NCBI GenBank assembly: GCA_965263065.1
Contig: CBDHGH010000003.1
Location: forward strand, 310,001-374,000
Reading direction: 5' to 3'
Source: TK10-74A sp965263065
Lineage (GTDB): Bacteria > Chloroflexota > Dehalococcoidia > Bin125
Length of the DNA: 64,000 nucleotides
The first letter of the stretch is position 1; every line of letters begins with the position of its first letter. The position numbers and the translations under genes were made by a program. Positions 17,477-26,194 of the stretch are shown in pieces. Under the pieces are notes generated by a model. It was not told the origin of the DNA. It saw only the letters and a program-made list of their open reading frames with translations, and did no database searches.

Positions 17477-19033
17477 GTGGCCAACCCGATCGAAGCGATC
17501 AAGGACGCGAAGGACGGACTCGACGTCCTGCCCGACCTCTATCGCTACGCCGCTATGGACGAGCCCGAGTTCGACGCCGGCGATCTGGAACGGCTGAAGT
17601 GGTACGGCCTCTTCCACCGCAAGGCGACGCCGGGCTACTTCATGCTGCGGATGCGCATCCCCAACGGCGCGCTCACGGCCGAGCAGCTGGCGGCGATCGG
17701 CGAGATCTCGAACGCCTACGGCCGCGGCCGGGCCGACATCACGACGCGGCAGAATCTGCAGCTGCGCTGGATCCGCATCCAGGACGCGCCGGCCGTGCTG
17801 CAGCGGCTGAGCGCCGCCGGCCTCACGTCGCAGCAGTCGGGCATGGACAATGTGCGCAATGTCGTGGGCTGCCCCCTGGCGGGCATCGACGCCGACGAAC
17901 TCATCGACGCGCGCCCGCTGGCCGGCCGCCTCCAGCAGGCGATCATCGGGCACCGCGGCTTCAGCAACCTGCCGCGCAAGTTCAACCTCAGCATCACCGG
18001 CTGCCGCGAGGACTGCACGCACGCGCAGACCCACGACCTCTCCTTCACACCCGCCACCATCGCCACGCCGCAGGGCGAGATCGCGGGCTTCAACGTGCTG
18101 GTCGGCGGGGCGCTGGGCGGCCGTGAGCCGCGGCTCGCGGAGCCCCTGAACGTCTTCGTCCCACCCGAGGATGTCGTCGATCTGGCCTGCGCGGTGCTGA
18201 CGGTCTATCGGGACAACGGCCCGCGCGCGCTGCGCAAGCAATCGCGGCTCAAGGTGCTGCTCGCGGAGTGGGGCGTGGAGCGGTTCCGCGCGGCGGTCGA
18301 GGAGGTCGTCGGGCGGCCGCTGCGAGCGGCGGGCGTCGCGGCGAGCACCCGCCACGGCGGCGACCACCTGGGCCAGACGGCCCAGCGCGATCCCGGCCTG
18401 ACGAGCGTGGGCCTGCTGGTGCCGGTGGGCCGCATCACCGGCGACGACCTAATCGAACTGGCCGCGGTCGCCCGGCGACACGGCGGCGCGGAGATCCGGC
18501 TCACCGTCCAGCAGAACGTGCTGATCCCGCACGTCCCGCGGGCGAACCTCCCGGCGCTGCTGGCGGAGCCGCTGCTCGCGCGCTTCTCGCCCGAGCCGTC
18601 GGGATTCCTGCGGGGGCTGGTGGCCTGCACCGGCATCGACTATTGCCACTTCAGCCTGATCGACACCAAGGGCGAGGCGCTGCGTCTGGCCCGCCGCCTC
18701 GACGAGCGCTACGTCGCGGAGCGCCCGGTCCGCATCAGTTGGTCGGGCTGCCCGCACTCCTGCGCGCAGCACCTGATCGCCGACATCGGACTGGAAGGCG
18801 CCCGCGTGGGCGTGGGCGAGGCGATCGTGCCGGCGGCCTCGATCGCGGCCGGCGGGCGGCTGGGCGACGACGCGCGACTCGGGCAGCCGGTCGCGCCCAA
18901 GACGCCGACGGACGACATCGTGGAGGTCGTCGCGGCGCAGATCCGCGAGACGCTGGGCCCCGGCGCGATCCGCGAGCGCCCGCCGGACAGTTCCGTGGGC
19001 AGTGCCACGCTCATCGGCGTCGCGGCCGGATGA
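17477..19033 (+). CDS. nirA: ferredoxin-type nitrite/sulfite reductase
   Basis: Siroheme/[4Fe-4S] reductase, 518 aa, reducing nitrite to ammonium (or sulfite to sulfide). The cluster and siroheme cysteines are seen as C-x5-C (ACTGIDYC, residues 384 and 390) and C-x3-C (SGCPHSC, 425 and 429). The N-terminal half contains ITTRQNLQLRWI and FNLSITGCREDC, typical of the family. GTG 17477 has GGAGGGG upstream. Its stop overlaps the start of a nitrate-reductase gene and a nitrate transporter follows, so nitrite is the likely substrate, with ferredoxin as donor. Confidence 0.92.
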   Translation: MANPIEAIKDAKDGLDVLPDLYRYAAMDEPEFDAGDLERLKWYGLFHRKATPGYFMLRMRIPNGALTAEQLAAIGEISNAYGRGRADITTRQNLQLRWIRIQDAPAVLQRLSAAGLTSQQSGMDNVRNVVGCPLAGIDADELIDARPLAGRLQQAIIGHRGFSNLPRKFNLSITGCREDCTHAQTHDLSFTPATIATPQGEIAGFNVLVGGALGGREPRLAEPLNVFVPPEDVVDLACAVLTVYRDNGPRALRKQSRLKVLLAEWGVERFRAAVEEVVGRPLRAAGVAASTRHGGDHLGQTAQRDPGLTSVGLLVPVGRITGDDLIELAAVARRHGGAEIRLTVQQNVLIPHVPRANLPALLAEPLLARFSPEPSGFLRGLVACTGIDYCHFSLIDTKGEALRLARRLDERYVAERPVRISWSGCPHSCAQHLIADIGLEGARVGVGEAIVPAASIAAGGRLGDDARLGQPVAPKTPTDDIVEVVAAQIRETLGPGAIRERPPDSSVGSATLIGVAAG

Positions 19034-21219
19034 GCGGCCGCCTGCGACTCCCCGGCCTGAGCGGACGGCGCGCGCCCGGCGACGGCTGGCGGCGGTCGAT
19101 CTGCCCCTACTGCGGCACCGGCTGCGGCGTGCTCGCGAAGGCGCGCGACGGCGCGATCGCGGAGGTGCGCGGCGACCCGGATCACCCGGTCAACCGCGGC
19201 AGCCTCTGCGCGAAGGGGGCCCTGCTGGCGCCGGTCGTGCGGACGGACGATCGCCTGGTGCAGCCGCTCGCCCGCGAGGACCGGGGGGCCGACTTCCACG
19301 CCCTCGCGTGGCCGCAGGCCACGGCCCGGCTGGCCGCCGCGATTCGCACCGCGCAGGCCGAGGGCGGCCCCGACGCCGTGATGCTGTACGGCTCGGGCCA
19401 ACTGCTCACCGAGGACTACTACCTGTTCGGCAAGCTCGCCAAGGGATTCCTGCGCACCAACAACCAGGACACGAACTCGCGACTCTGCATGGCCAGCGCC
19501 GTCGCGGCCTACACGCTGGCGCTCGGCGCCGACTCCCCTCCTTGTTCTTACGCAGACATCGAGGCCGCCAAGACGTTCCTCATCGTGGGCGCGAACCCCG
19601 AGGCCTGTCACCCGATCCTGTTCAACCGCATCAAGGCGCGCCGGCGGGCCGACAAGAGCGTGCGCGTGATCGTCATCGACCCGCGCAGGACGCGCACGGC
19701 CGAGATCGCCGACATCCACCTCCGGCCCCGGCCCGGCAGCGACGTCGCGCTGCTGAATGCGCTGCTGTACGAGGTCCTGCTGGCGGGCGGCGTGGACCAC
19801 GCCTTCATCGACGACCACACGGCCGGTTGGGCGGACCTGTCGCGCGTGCTGGGCCGGTACCAGGCGGAGCTGGCCCACGAGAGCACCGGCGTGCCGGCGC
19901 AGGACATCGTCGACGCGGCGCGCGTGTACGCCCGCAACGGTCCCGCCCTCTCGCTGTGGGCGATGGGGCTCAACCAGAGCGCGCGCGGCGTCGACAAGAA
20001 CCTGGCGCTGATCAACCTTGCGCTGGCGACGGGCAACATCGGCAAGGCGGGCGCCGGCCCCTTCTCGCTGACCGGCCAGCCCAACGCGATGGGCGGCCGC
20101 GAGGCGGGCGGACTCGCGGGGGCGCTGCCGGGGCACCGCCAGGTCGCCGACGCCGGCCACCGCGCCGAGATCGAGGCCGCCTGGGGGGTCGCGCCGGGGT
20201 CGATCTCCGCGCGGCCCGGGCTGACCGCCATCGAGATGGTCGAGGCGCTGGAGGACGGCCGCGTCAAGGTGCTGTGGGTGGCCGGCACCAACCCGCTGGC
20301 CTCGCTGCCGAACACGGAGCGGGTGCGCGCCGCGCTGGCCAAGGCCGACTTCGTCGCCGTGCAGGACGCCTACCACCCCACCGAGACGACGCAGGTCGCC
20401 GACCTGCTGCTGCCGGCCGCCCAGTGGTCGGAGCGGGCCGGCACGATGACCAACAGCGAGCGCCGCATCTGCCTGCTGGAGCAGATCGGGGAGCCGCCGG
20501 GGGTGGCGCTGCCCGACTGGCGGATCATCTGCCGTGTCGCCGCCGACCTCGGCTTCGGCGAGGCGTTCTCGTACGCCGGCGAGGAGCAGATCTTCAACGA
20601 GTACCGCGAGCTGACGCGGGGCCGCGACCTCGACATCACGGGCGTCGGCTACGACGGCTTGCGCCGCACGGCGGCCGGCACGCAGTGGCCGCTCCCGGAC
20701 GGGGCCGACGCCGCCCCCGAACGCCTCTTCGGCGACGGACGCTTCCCCACCGCCGACGGCCGGGCCCGCTTCCACGTCGTCCAGCAGGAGGCGCCGGCGG
20801 AGCCGCTCGACGACGCCTACCCGATCGCCCTGCTCACCGGTCGCGTGAAGGACCAGTGGCACACGCGCACGCGCACCGGCAAGGTCGCGAAGCTGAACAA
20901 GAGCGAGCCGCGGCCATTCCTGGAGATCCACCCCCGCGACGCGCGCGCCGTCCCCATCGCCGACGGCGAGCCGCTGCGGGTCGTCTCGCGGCGCGGGGCG
21001 TTCGTCGCGCCCGCCCGCGTGACCGACGCCGTCGTGCCGGGCGCGGTCTTCGCCCCGTTCCACTGGGGCCCGCTCTGGGCGGCCGACAGCACCCCGAACC
21101 TCGCCGCCAGTGAGGCCTTCGACGCCCGCTCGAAGGAGCCGGAGCTCAAGTTCGCCGCCGTCCGTCTCGAGCCGGCCGGGAGCGCGCCGGCGCCGACGAT
21201 CGCCGCAGCGACGCGGTAG
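19030..21219 (+). CDS. narB: assimilatory nitrate reductase, molybdopterin catalytic subunit
   Basis: Molybdenum-bis-MGD oxidoreductase, 729 aa, reducing nitrate to nitrite. The N-terminal [4Fe-4S] ligands are CPYCGTGC (Cys25, 28, 32) and GSLCAKG (Cys60). The probable molybdenum Cys is 153 in TNSRLCMASAV, as in NasA/NarB. Length and lack of a C-terminal [2Fe-2S] extension fit the ferredoxin-dependent NarB type. ATG 19030 overlaps the nirA stop (ATGA), so the two are translationally coupled. A formate dehydrogenase is the main alternative from the motif alone, but the neighbours nirA and narK argue against it. Confidence 0.92.
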   Translation: MSGRLRLPGLSGRRAPGDGWRRSICPYCGTGCGVLAKARDGAIAEVRGDPDHPVNRGSLCAKGALLAPVVRTDDRLVQPLAREDRGADFHALAWPQATARLAAAIRTAQAEGGPDAVMLYGSGQLLTEDYYLFGKLAKGFLRTNNQDTNSRLCMASAVAAYTLALGADSPPCSYADIEAAKTFLIVGANPEACHPILFNRIKARRRADKSVRVIVIDPRRTRTAEIADIHLRPRPGSDVALLNALLYEVLLAGGVDHAFIDDHTAGWADLSRVLGRYQAELAHESTGVPAQDIVDAARVYARNGPALSLWAMGLNQSARGVDKNLALINLALATGNIGKAGAGPFSLTGQPNAMGGREAGGLAGALPGHRQVADAGHRAEIEAAWGVAPGSISARPGLTAIEMVEALEDGRVKVLWVAGTNPLASLPNTERVRAALAKADFVAVQDAYHPTETTQVADLLLPAAQWSERAGTMTNSERRICLLEQIGEPPGVALPDWRIICRVAADLGFGEAFSYAGEEQIFNEYRELTRGRDLDITGVGYDGLRRTAAGTQWPLPDGADAAPERLFGDGRFPTADGRARFHVVQQEAPAEPLDDAYPIALLTGRVKDQWHTRTRTGKVAKLNKSEPRPFLEIHPRDARAVPIADGEPLRVVSRRGAFVAPARVTDAVVPGAVFAPFHWGPLWAADSTPNLAASEAFDARSKEPELKFAAVRLEPAGSAPAPTIAAATR

Positions 21220-21395
21220 CACGCCCCACGCCGACGGCCCGCCCCGATGGCCGCACGACACCGCGACTGTGGCGGCGCCAACGCTGTAACGCGCCCGACA
21301 TCTGGCCGTCACCGGGCGGCAACCGGCGTTGTCGGCGCGCTGCATAGGTTGAGGTGGACGGGGAAACCGACCCGCACCCGGGCGTCAGCGAGAGG

Positions 21396-22787
21396 ATGAC
21401 CGTGGATCTCGATCGCATCCAGCAGCGCGCAACGGCGCTGAAGCTGCGCAGCTTCGCCGCCCCGCACATGCGGACCTTCCACCTGACGTGGCTGGCCTTC
21501 TTCGTGGCCTTCTTCGGCTGGTTCGGCGTCGCGCCGCTGATGCCGCTGATCCGCGACGACCTGGGCCTCAGCAAGGCCGAGGTCTTCAACACCGTCATCG
21601 CCTCCGTGGCGATCACGATCGTGGCGCGGATCGCCATCGGCTGGGTGCTCGACCGCGTAGGCCCGCGCCGAACCTACGCCGCGCTCCTCATCGTGGGCGC
21701 GATACCGGTGATGCTGATCGGCCTGTCGCAGAACTACGAGACGTTCCTGCTCTTCCGCCTCGCGATTGGCGTGATCGGGGCCTCCTTCGTGATCACGCAG
21801 TACCACACGTCGGTGATGTTCGCGCCCAACGTCGTGGGCACGGCCAACGCGACGACCGCCGGCTGGGGCAACCTGGGCGGCGGCGTGACGCAGCTCGTGA
21901 TGCCGCTCGTGCTGTCGGCGATCGTGCTGGTGGGCCTCTCGGAGACGCTGGGCTGGCGGGTGGCGATGATCGTCCCTGGGGCCGCCCTCTTCGTGATGGG
22001 CTTCGTGTACTACCGCTTCACGCGGGACGCGCCCGAGGGCGACTTCAAACAACTGCGCGCCGAGGTCCGCCTGGGCGGGCACGTCTCGAAGGGCGCGTTC
22101 CTGCACGCGGCGCGCGACCCGCGCGTGTGGGCGCTCTTTCTGGTCTACGGCGCGTGCTTCGGCATTGAGCTGACGATCAACAACGTGGCGGCGCTGTACT
22201 TCCACGACCGCTTCGAGTTAGGCCTGCTGCTGGCCGGCGCGATCGCCTCGTTGTTCGGCCTGATGAACATCTTCGCGCGCACGCTGGGCGGGCTGTTCGG
22301 CGACCGCTGCGGGATTCGCTGGGGGCTGCGCGGTCGCGTCTGGTTTCTGGGCGCGGTGCTGCTGGTGGAGGGGCTGGCCCTGATCCTGTTCTCGCGGATG
22401 AGCGTGGTCTACCTCGCGGTCCCGACGCTCGTCCTGTTCAGCCTGTTCGTGCAGATGTCCGAGGGGGCGACGTTCTCGGTCGTGCCGTTCGTCAACAAGA
22501 AGGCGCTGGGCGCGGTGGCGGGGATCGTGGGGGCGGGCGGCAACGCGGGGGCGGTCGCGGCGGGCTTCCTGTTCCGCGCCGAGGGGATCGAAGCGCAGGA
22601 CGCCTTCCTCTATATCGGCGTCATCGTGTTGGCGATCGCCCCGGTGGCGCTGTTCGTGCGCTTCTCGGCCAGCGCCGAGGCGACGGAGCGCGGGCGGCTG
22701 ACCGAGATCCTGGGCGTGCCCGCCGGCGGACTGGCCGAAGCGCCCGGCGGCGTCGCGGCCGCCGGAGGAGGCGGGGGGGCCGGCTAG
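21396..22787 (+). CDS. narK: nitrate/nitrite transporter, NarK family
   Basis: NNP-family MFS transporter, about 463 aa, importing nitrate (or exchanging nitrate and nitrite). The family signature AGWGNLGGGVTQL is present, along with FFVAFFGWFGVAPLMP in helix 1 and ARIAIGWVLDRVGPRR between helices 2 and 3. Start is ambiguous: ATG 21396 directly abuts GAGAGG, whereas GTG 21402 is better spaced from it, and a GTG at 21354 is also in frame. The C-terminus is a Gly/Ala-rich tail. It overlaps the convergent small gene at 22784 by four bases. Confidence 0.91.
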   Translation: MTVDLDRIQQRATALKLRSFAAPHMRTFHLTWLAFFVAFFGWFGVAPLMPLIRDDLGLSKAEVFNTVIASVAITIVARIAIGWVLDRVGPRRTYAALLIVGAIPVMLIGLSQNYETFLLFRLAIGVIGASFVITQYHTSVMFAPNVVGTANATTAGWGNLGGGVTQLVMPLVLSAIVLVGLSETLGWRVAMIVPGAALFVMGFVYYRFTRDAPEGDFKQLRAEVRLGGHVSKGAFLHAARDPRVWALFLVYGACFGIELTINNVAALYFHDRFELGLLLAGAIASLFGLMNIFARTLGGLFGDRCGIRWGLRGRVWFLGAVLLVEGLALILFSRMSVVYLAVPTLVLFSLFVQMSEGATFSVVPFVNKKALGAVAGIVGAGGNAGAVAAGFLFRAEGIEAQDAFLYIGVIVLAIAPVALFVRFSASAEATERGRLTEILGVPAGGLAEAPGGVAAAGGGGGAG

Positions 22788-22963
22788 CGCTGCCCCTTGG
22801 CGAAGCGCTGCTGGTCGGGCGACAGGCCGCGGGCGTCGGGGTCGGCCGAGCCACGGGCTTCCGGCGCGACCGGTCCCTTGCCGCGCGCGCGCCGGCGGCG
22901 CTCGGCGCGATTGCTCGGCGGCGCATCGGGCTCCGTCTTCGGCTCCGGCTCTTTGGACGCCAC
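22784..22963 (-). CDS. small hydrophilic protein of unknown function
   Basis: Reading of 59 aa, rich in Glu, Pro and Arg (MASKEPEPKTEPDAPP, then NRAERRRRARGKGP). I do not recognise a family. Short basic proteins with an RAERRRR-type core are frequent in GC-rich genomes. GTG 22963 is chosen because AAAGGTGG lies four bases upstream; a TTG at 22996 would lengthen it to 70 aa. It converges with narK and overlaps its stop codon. Confidence 0.5.
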   Translation of the reverse strand: MASKEPEPKTEPDAPPSNRAERRRRARGKGPVAPEARGSADPDARGLSPDQQRFAKGQR

Positions 22964-23033
22964 CCGGCCACCTTTCACCGCCTCAGCAGGCGCCAACGCC
23001 CGCCGCGACCTCGTCGCACCTTATCAGTAGGGG

Positions 23034-24119
23034 TCAGCGCGGAGACGGGGCATCACCCGGGTCCACGCCGACGGACGTCGCGGCGTCCTGAATCTGCCGC
23101 CATGTCTCGTCGTCGATGGTGACGCCGGCCGCGAGGCGCTCCTGCATGCGGCGCCGCTCGATATCCCCGGCGGTGAAGATCTCGTCGAAGCCGGGCGCGA
23201 AGGGGGGCTGCTTCACGCGCTCGACCAGCCCGCTGACGCTCTCGCCGATGGCGGCGGCGTCGCCGAAGCGGCCGGGGTCGAAGGCGAGCATGAAGAGGCC
23301 GTTGCCGCCGCCCGTCGGGCCCGGACGCGCCAAGCCCGCCGGCGAGAGCGCGCCGCCCAGCAGTTCCACGGCCATAGAGAGGCCGAAGCCCTTGTGCCCC
23401 ACGGGGCCGCCCATGGGAAGCAGCGAGCCGCGCGGGCGAGAGCCCGGCGGATTGCCGCCGTAGAGATCCCAGGGGTCCGTCGACGGGTTGCCTTCGGCGT
23501 CGATGATCCAACCCAGCGGGAGCTTTTCGCCGCGGTTCCGCGCCACGCGGACCTTGCCCTCGGCGCTCATCGTGGTCGCGATGTCGAGGACGAAGGGGGC
23601 CTCGGGGTCGGCGGAGGGGACGGCGACGACGATGGGGTTGGTCGAGAGGCGGTGGGCGGCGCCACCGAAGGGCGCCACGGCGCCGACGACGCCGTGCTGG
23701 TTGGAGCAGACGATGGCGATCATGCCGGCCCGCGCGGCCTGCTCGCCGTAGGTGCCCATGCGGCCGGCGTGCGCGCAGCCGTGGGCGGTGACGATGCCCA
23801 CGCCATGGGCGCGGGCCTTGGCGATGGCGGCGGCCATCGTGTCGCGACCGACGACCTGGCCGTAGTTCCAGTGGCCGTTGAGGACGGCGGTGGTCTCGGT
23901 CTCCGACTCGACTTCGGTGACGACGCCGGGGTGGACGGCGCCGTTGCGGACGTCGCGCACGTAGTTCTCGATGCGGATCACGCCGTGCGAGTCGTGCCCC
24001 TTGAGGTTCGCCTCCACGAGGTGGGTGGCGACCGTGTTGGCGTCGGCGGGGGGCGACCCGGTGCCGGCGAAGATGCGCTCGGCGTAGCGGGTGAGGTCAT
24101 CGGCGTCGATCGTGGGCAT
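23034..24119 (-). CDS. Ldh-family malate/lactate/ureidoglycolate dehydrogenase
   Basis: NAD(P)-dependent dehydrogenase of the type-2 malate/L-lactate (Ldh_2) family, 361 aa. Family motifs are the GHDSHGVIRIENYV segment near residues 41-54, ARAHGVGIVTAHGCAHAG, CSNQHGVVGAVAPFGG and GHKGFGLSMAVELL. The acid substrate cannot be distinguished (malate, lactate, ureidoglycolate or sulfolactate). The ribosome site GGAGGAA precedes the ATG. The cysteine dioxygenase lies upstream on the same strand, 41 bases away; a sulfur link is possible but speculative. Confidence 0.9.
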   Translation of the reverse strand: MPTIDADDLTRYAERIFAGTGSPPADANTVATHLVEANLKGHDSHGVIRIENYVRDVRNGAVHPGVVTEVESETETTAVLNGHWNYGQVVGRDTMAAAIAKARAHGVGIVTAHGCAHAGRMGTYGEQAARAGMIAIVCSNQHGVVGAVAPFGGAAHRLSTNPIVVAVPSADPEAPFVLDIATTMSAEGKVRVARNRGEKLPLGWIIDAEGNPSTDPWDLYGGNPPGSRPRGSLLPMGGPVGHKGFGLSMAVELLGGALSPAGLARPGPTGGGNGLFMLAFDPGRFGDAAAIGESVSGLVERVKQPPFAPGFDEIFTAGDIERRRMQERLAAGVTIDDETWRQIQDAATSVGVDPGDAPSPR

Positions 24120-24160
24120 GGGCTTCCTCCGTTGTGTGCGAGCCGGTGGGGGCTCCGTGG

Positions 24161-24688
24161 TCAGGCGCGTCGCTCGGGCCGGGGCGCCGGCCGGGCGACG
24201 CCGGTCTCAAGATCGAACTCATGCACGCGGCGGCCGTCGCCCTGGTGCAGCACGAGTTCCGTCGTGCCGTCCGGCCCAGCCGCCTGGCGATGGATGTTGT
24301 AGGGGGGCAGGAACCAGTAGGCGAGGTCGTTGGGCCGGAGGTGGTGGTCCTGCACCAGCGTCAGCGACCCGTCGTCGCGCCGCCACGACGTGTAGTGGTC
24401 CTCGCCGCTGAGCAGGCAGAGCAGCCCCCAGCCGCCGTGGCTGTGGACGGGCGTGACGTGGCCGGGGCCGAACCGCGCGTAGCCCAGCACGAAGGCCCCG
24501 TCGGGGTCGCGGTAGAGGGGGGCGCGCTGCTCGGCGGCGGCGTCGAGTATCGGTCGCAGGCCGGGCTGCCCGCGGAGTTGCTGTAGCCGCGGGCCCAGCG
24601 CCCACACGGCCTCGGTCGTCTCGCCTTCGCGGGCGAGCAGGTCGCGGACGTCGGCCGCGAAGTCTTCCAGGAATGCGCGCTGCTCCAT
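24161..24688 (-). CDS. cysteine dioxygenase type I-like cupin
   Basis: Cupin of 175 aa resembling thiol dioxygenases (cysteine or 3-mercaptopropionate dioxygenase), which oxidise a thiol to a sulfinate with O2. Iron ligands expected from the family are visible: His82 and His84 in TPVHSHGGWG and His133 in YNIHRQ. A conserved acidic position is in LSGEDHYTSW. ATG 24688 has GGAGGG upstream, and a GTG lies one codon earlier. Same strand as the Ldh-type gene downstream. Confidence 0.82.
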   Translation of the reverse strand: MEQRAFLEDFAADVRDLLAREGETTEAVWALGPRLQQLRGQPGLRPILDAAAEQRAPLYRDPDGAFVLGYARFGPGHVTPVHSHGGWGLLCLLSGEDHYTSWRRDDGSLTLVQDHHLRPNDLAYWFLPPYNIHRQAAGPDGTTELVLHQGDGRRVHEFDLETGVARPAPRPERRA

Positions 24689-24910
24689 CACGGCCCTCCG
24701 GCCTCAGGATACGCCTGATGATACGGCAGTCGCGGCCGACGCAGGAGGGGCGCGTGGTGGCCGCGTGCACGATTTGGGCGCGTTTCGGCGTTGGCCGGGC
24801 GTCGCGATGGGGGACAAGAGGAGAAAACGCCCATGTTTACTGGGGATCTTGGTCGGTCACGCGTGGTCGTCGTGGGTCATGGGCGGTCATTGGGGTGCAT
24901 GGCGGGGCAG

Positions 24911-24960
24911 GAGTGTGCACGAGTGTGCACGAGTGTGCATGAGTGTGCACGTGTTTGCAC
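24911..24960. repeat. 10-bp tandem repeat, GAGTGTGCAC unit
   Basis: Four exact or near-exact copies of GAGTGTGCAC (24911-24950) and a fifth variant, GTGTTTGCAC. Each unit holds the palindrome GTGCAC or a near match, so sites recur every 10 bp on one face of the helix. The array lies in the 401-base gene-free gap 24689-25089, between the sugar-isomerase stop and the dioxygenase start. Confidence 0.9.
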
Positions 24961-24964
24961 GGGT

Positions 24965-24994
24965 TGATCGGGGGTGATCGGGGGTGATCGGGGG
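24965..24994. repeat. 10-bp tandem repeat, TGATCGGGGG unit
   Basis: Three exact copies of TGATCGGGGG, immediately after the GAGTGTGCAC array and in the same 10-bp register length. Together they make 80 bases of 10-bp periodic DNA. I see no gene or RNA element in the rest of the gap. Confidence 0.9.
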
Positions 24995-25089
24995 TGAAGA
25001 CCGGGCCCTCCTGCCGTCTGCGACCGCGTTGTGCGGGTCTCCATAGCAGTATAGCGGAGTCGGGGCGAGAAGGCGAGGCGGCGGTCGCG

Positions 25090-26022
25090 TCAGGCGCCGG
25101 CGACGATCTTCGCGAGATAGGCGATATCGGCTTCCAGCAGTTCCACCACGGGGTCCGTTTCGGCGAGGTTCCCGGACGGATCCATCTGCCAGGGTTGCGG
25201 CGCTGCGCTTGTGCGGCCGCCCGCCGCGACGACCGGGGCGTAGCGACCGTCATATTCGGCATGCATGTTCAGCCAGCCGTCATACCCCGCCGCGCGCAGC
25301 GAAGCGACCGCCTTGCGCCAATCGACCAGGCCTTCCGGCAACGGGCACGCCTCGTGGCTCCACACGGTCGTGTCGCCATCCAGTGTGGGGTGGTAGACCA
25401 TGTTCTTGACGGCCACGATGGCTACGCGGTCCTTCAGGATGTCGAGCGCCATTTCCAGGGGTTCGCCGTCCAGCGACAGATGCGCCGGGTCGATATACGC
25501 GCCGACGTACCGCGGGTCGATGTCGGCGATCAGGTGCATCAGGGCGGACGCGCTGAGCCCGTGCGGGGCATTCAGCACCGGAGGCGTCCCCCAGGGGTGA
25601 CTGGAATGCGTGTGGAACACGGCCTGCACGCCGAACTTCTCGGCCAGCCTGGCGTATTGATGCAACTCGGCGCGCACCGATTCCACTTGGTCCCAGTAGT
25701 GCGGGCCGCCGGGCCTCCAACTCCAGTAGCCCAGCTTGATCATCCCGATGCCGGCCTCCGCGCACGCCGCCCACGCCGTCTCGGTGGCGGGATCACCGGG
25801 GGGCATCGCCGCCCCGCCGATGGTCGCCAGGGGCACGTGCAGACCGGCGTCCTTGAGCTTCCCGACAAATGGCACGAGGTCCGTGCCAATCGTTTCGGGC
25901 GTGACGGGATGGCCGTCCCGCACGGTCAGGTCGTAGCCGGCCAATCCCGTCTTGCGCGCGAAGGCGATCAGTTCGTCGGCGCCATAGGGCTGCAGCAGTT
26001 TCGTGAAACAGATCAGGTCCAT
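25090..26022 (-). CDS. sugar phosphate isomerase/epimerase family (TIM barrel)
   Basis: AP-endonuclease-2-like TIM-barrel protein, 310 aa, of the sugar phosphate isomerase/epimerase family (xylose-isomerase-like). Likely metal and active-site segments are FHTHSSHPWG, DPRYVGAYIDPAHLSLDG, VAVKNM and WLNMHAEYDG. No specific substrate can be assigned. The conserved domain begins at MDLICFTKLLQP, so ATG 26022 is preferred; an upstream in-frame start at 26100 adds only a charged, unconserved tail. Divergent from the BNR-repeat gene. Confidence 0.85.
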   Translation of the reverse strand: MDLICFTKLLQPYGADELIAFARKTGLAGYDLTVRDGHPVTPETIGTDLVPFVGKLKDAGLHVPLATIGGAAMPPGDPATETAWAACAEAGIGMIKLGYWSWRPGGPHYWDQVESVRAELHQYARLAEKFGVQAVFHTHSSHPWGTPPVLNAPHGLSASALMHLIADIDPRYVGAYIDPAHLSLDGEPLEMALDILKDRVAIVAVKNMVYHPTLDGDTTVWSHEACPLPEGLVDWRKAVASLRAAGYDGWLNMHAEYDGRYAPVVAAGGRTSAAPQPWQMDPSGNLAETDPVVELLEADIAYLAKIVAGA

Positions 26023-26194
26023 GCCGTCGCTCCCACGCTCATCCGCACGCGAATCGGGGCCGCGTTCCGCCATCATTCGCGAGAGTCTACCCGACGGCAC
26101 GGCGTGCAGCGACAGGTCGCGCTGGGTGCGATATCGTCGCGGCGGGGCGTTGGGGTGACGACCCGCGGATCCTGGACGGCGAGGGGAGCCAGCG

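Noticed and set aside
24911..24994. CRISPR, iteron origin or short-repeat minisatellite gene
   Set aside because: 10-bp units without spacers and no rep gene or AT-rich unwinding region nearby; kept only as tandem repeats.
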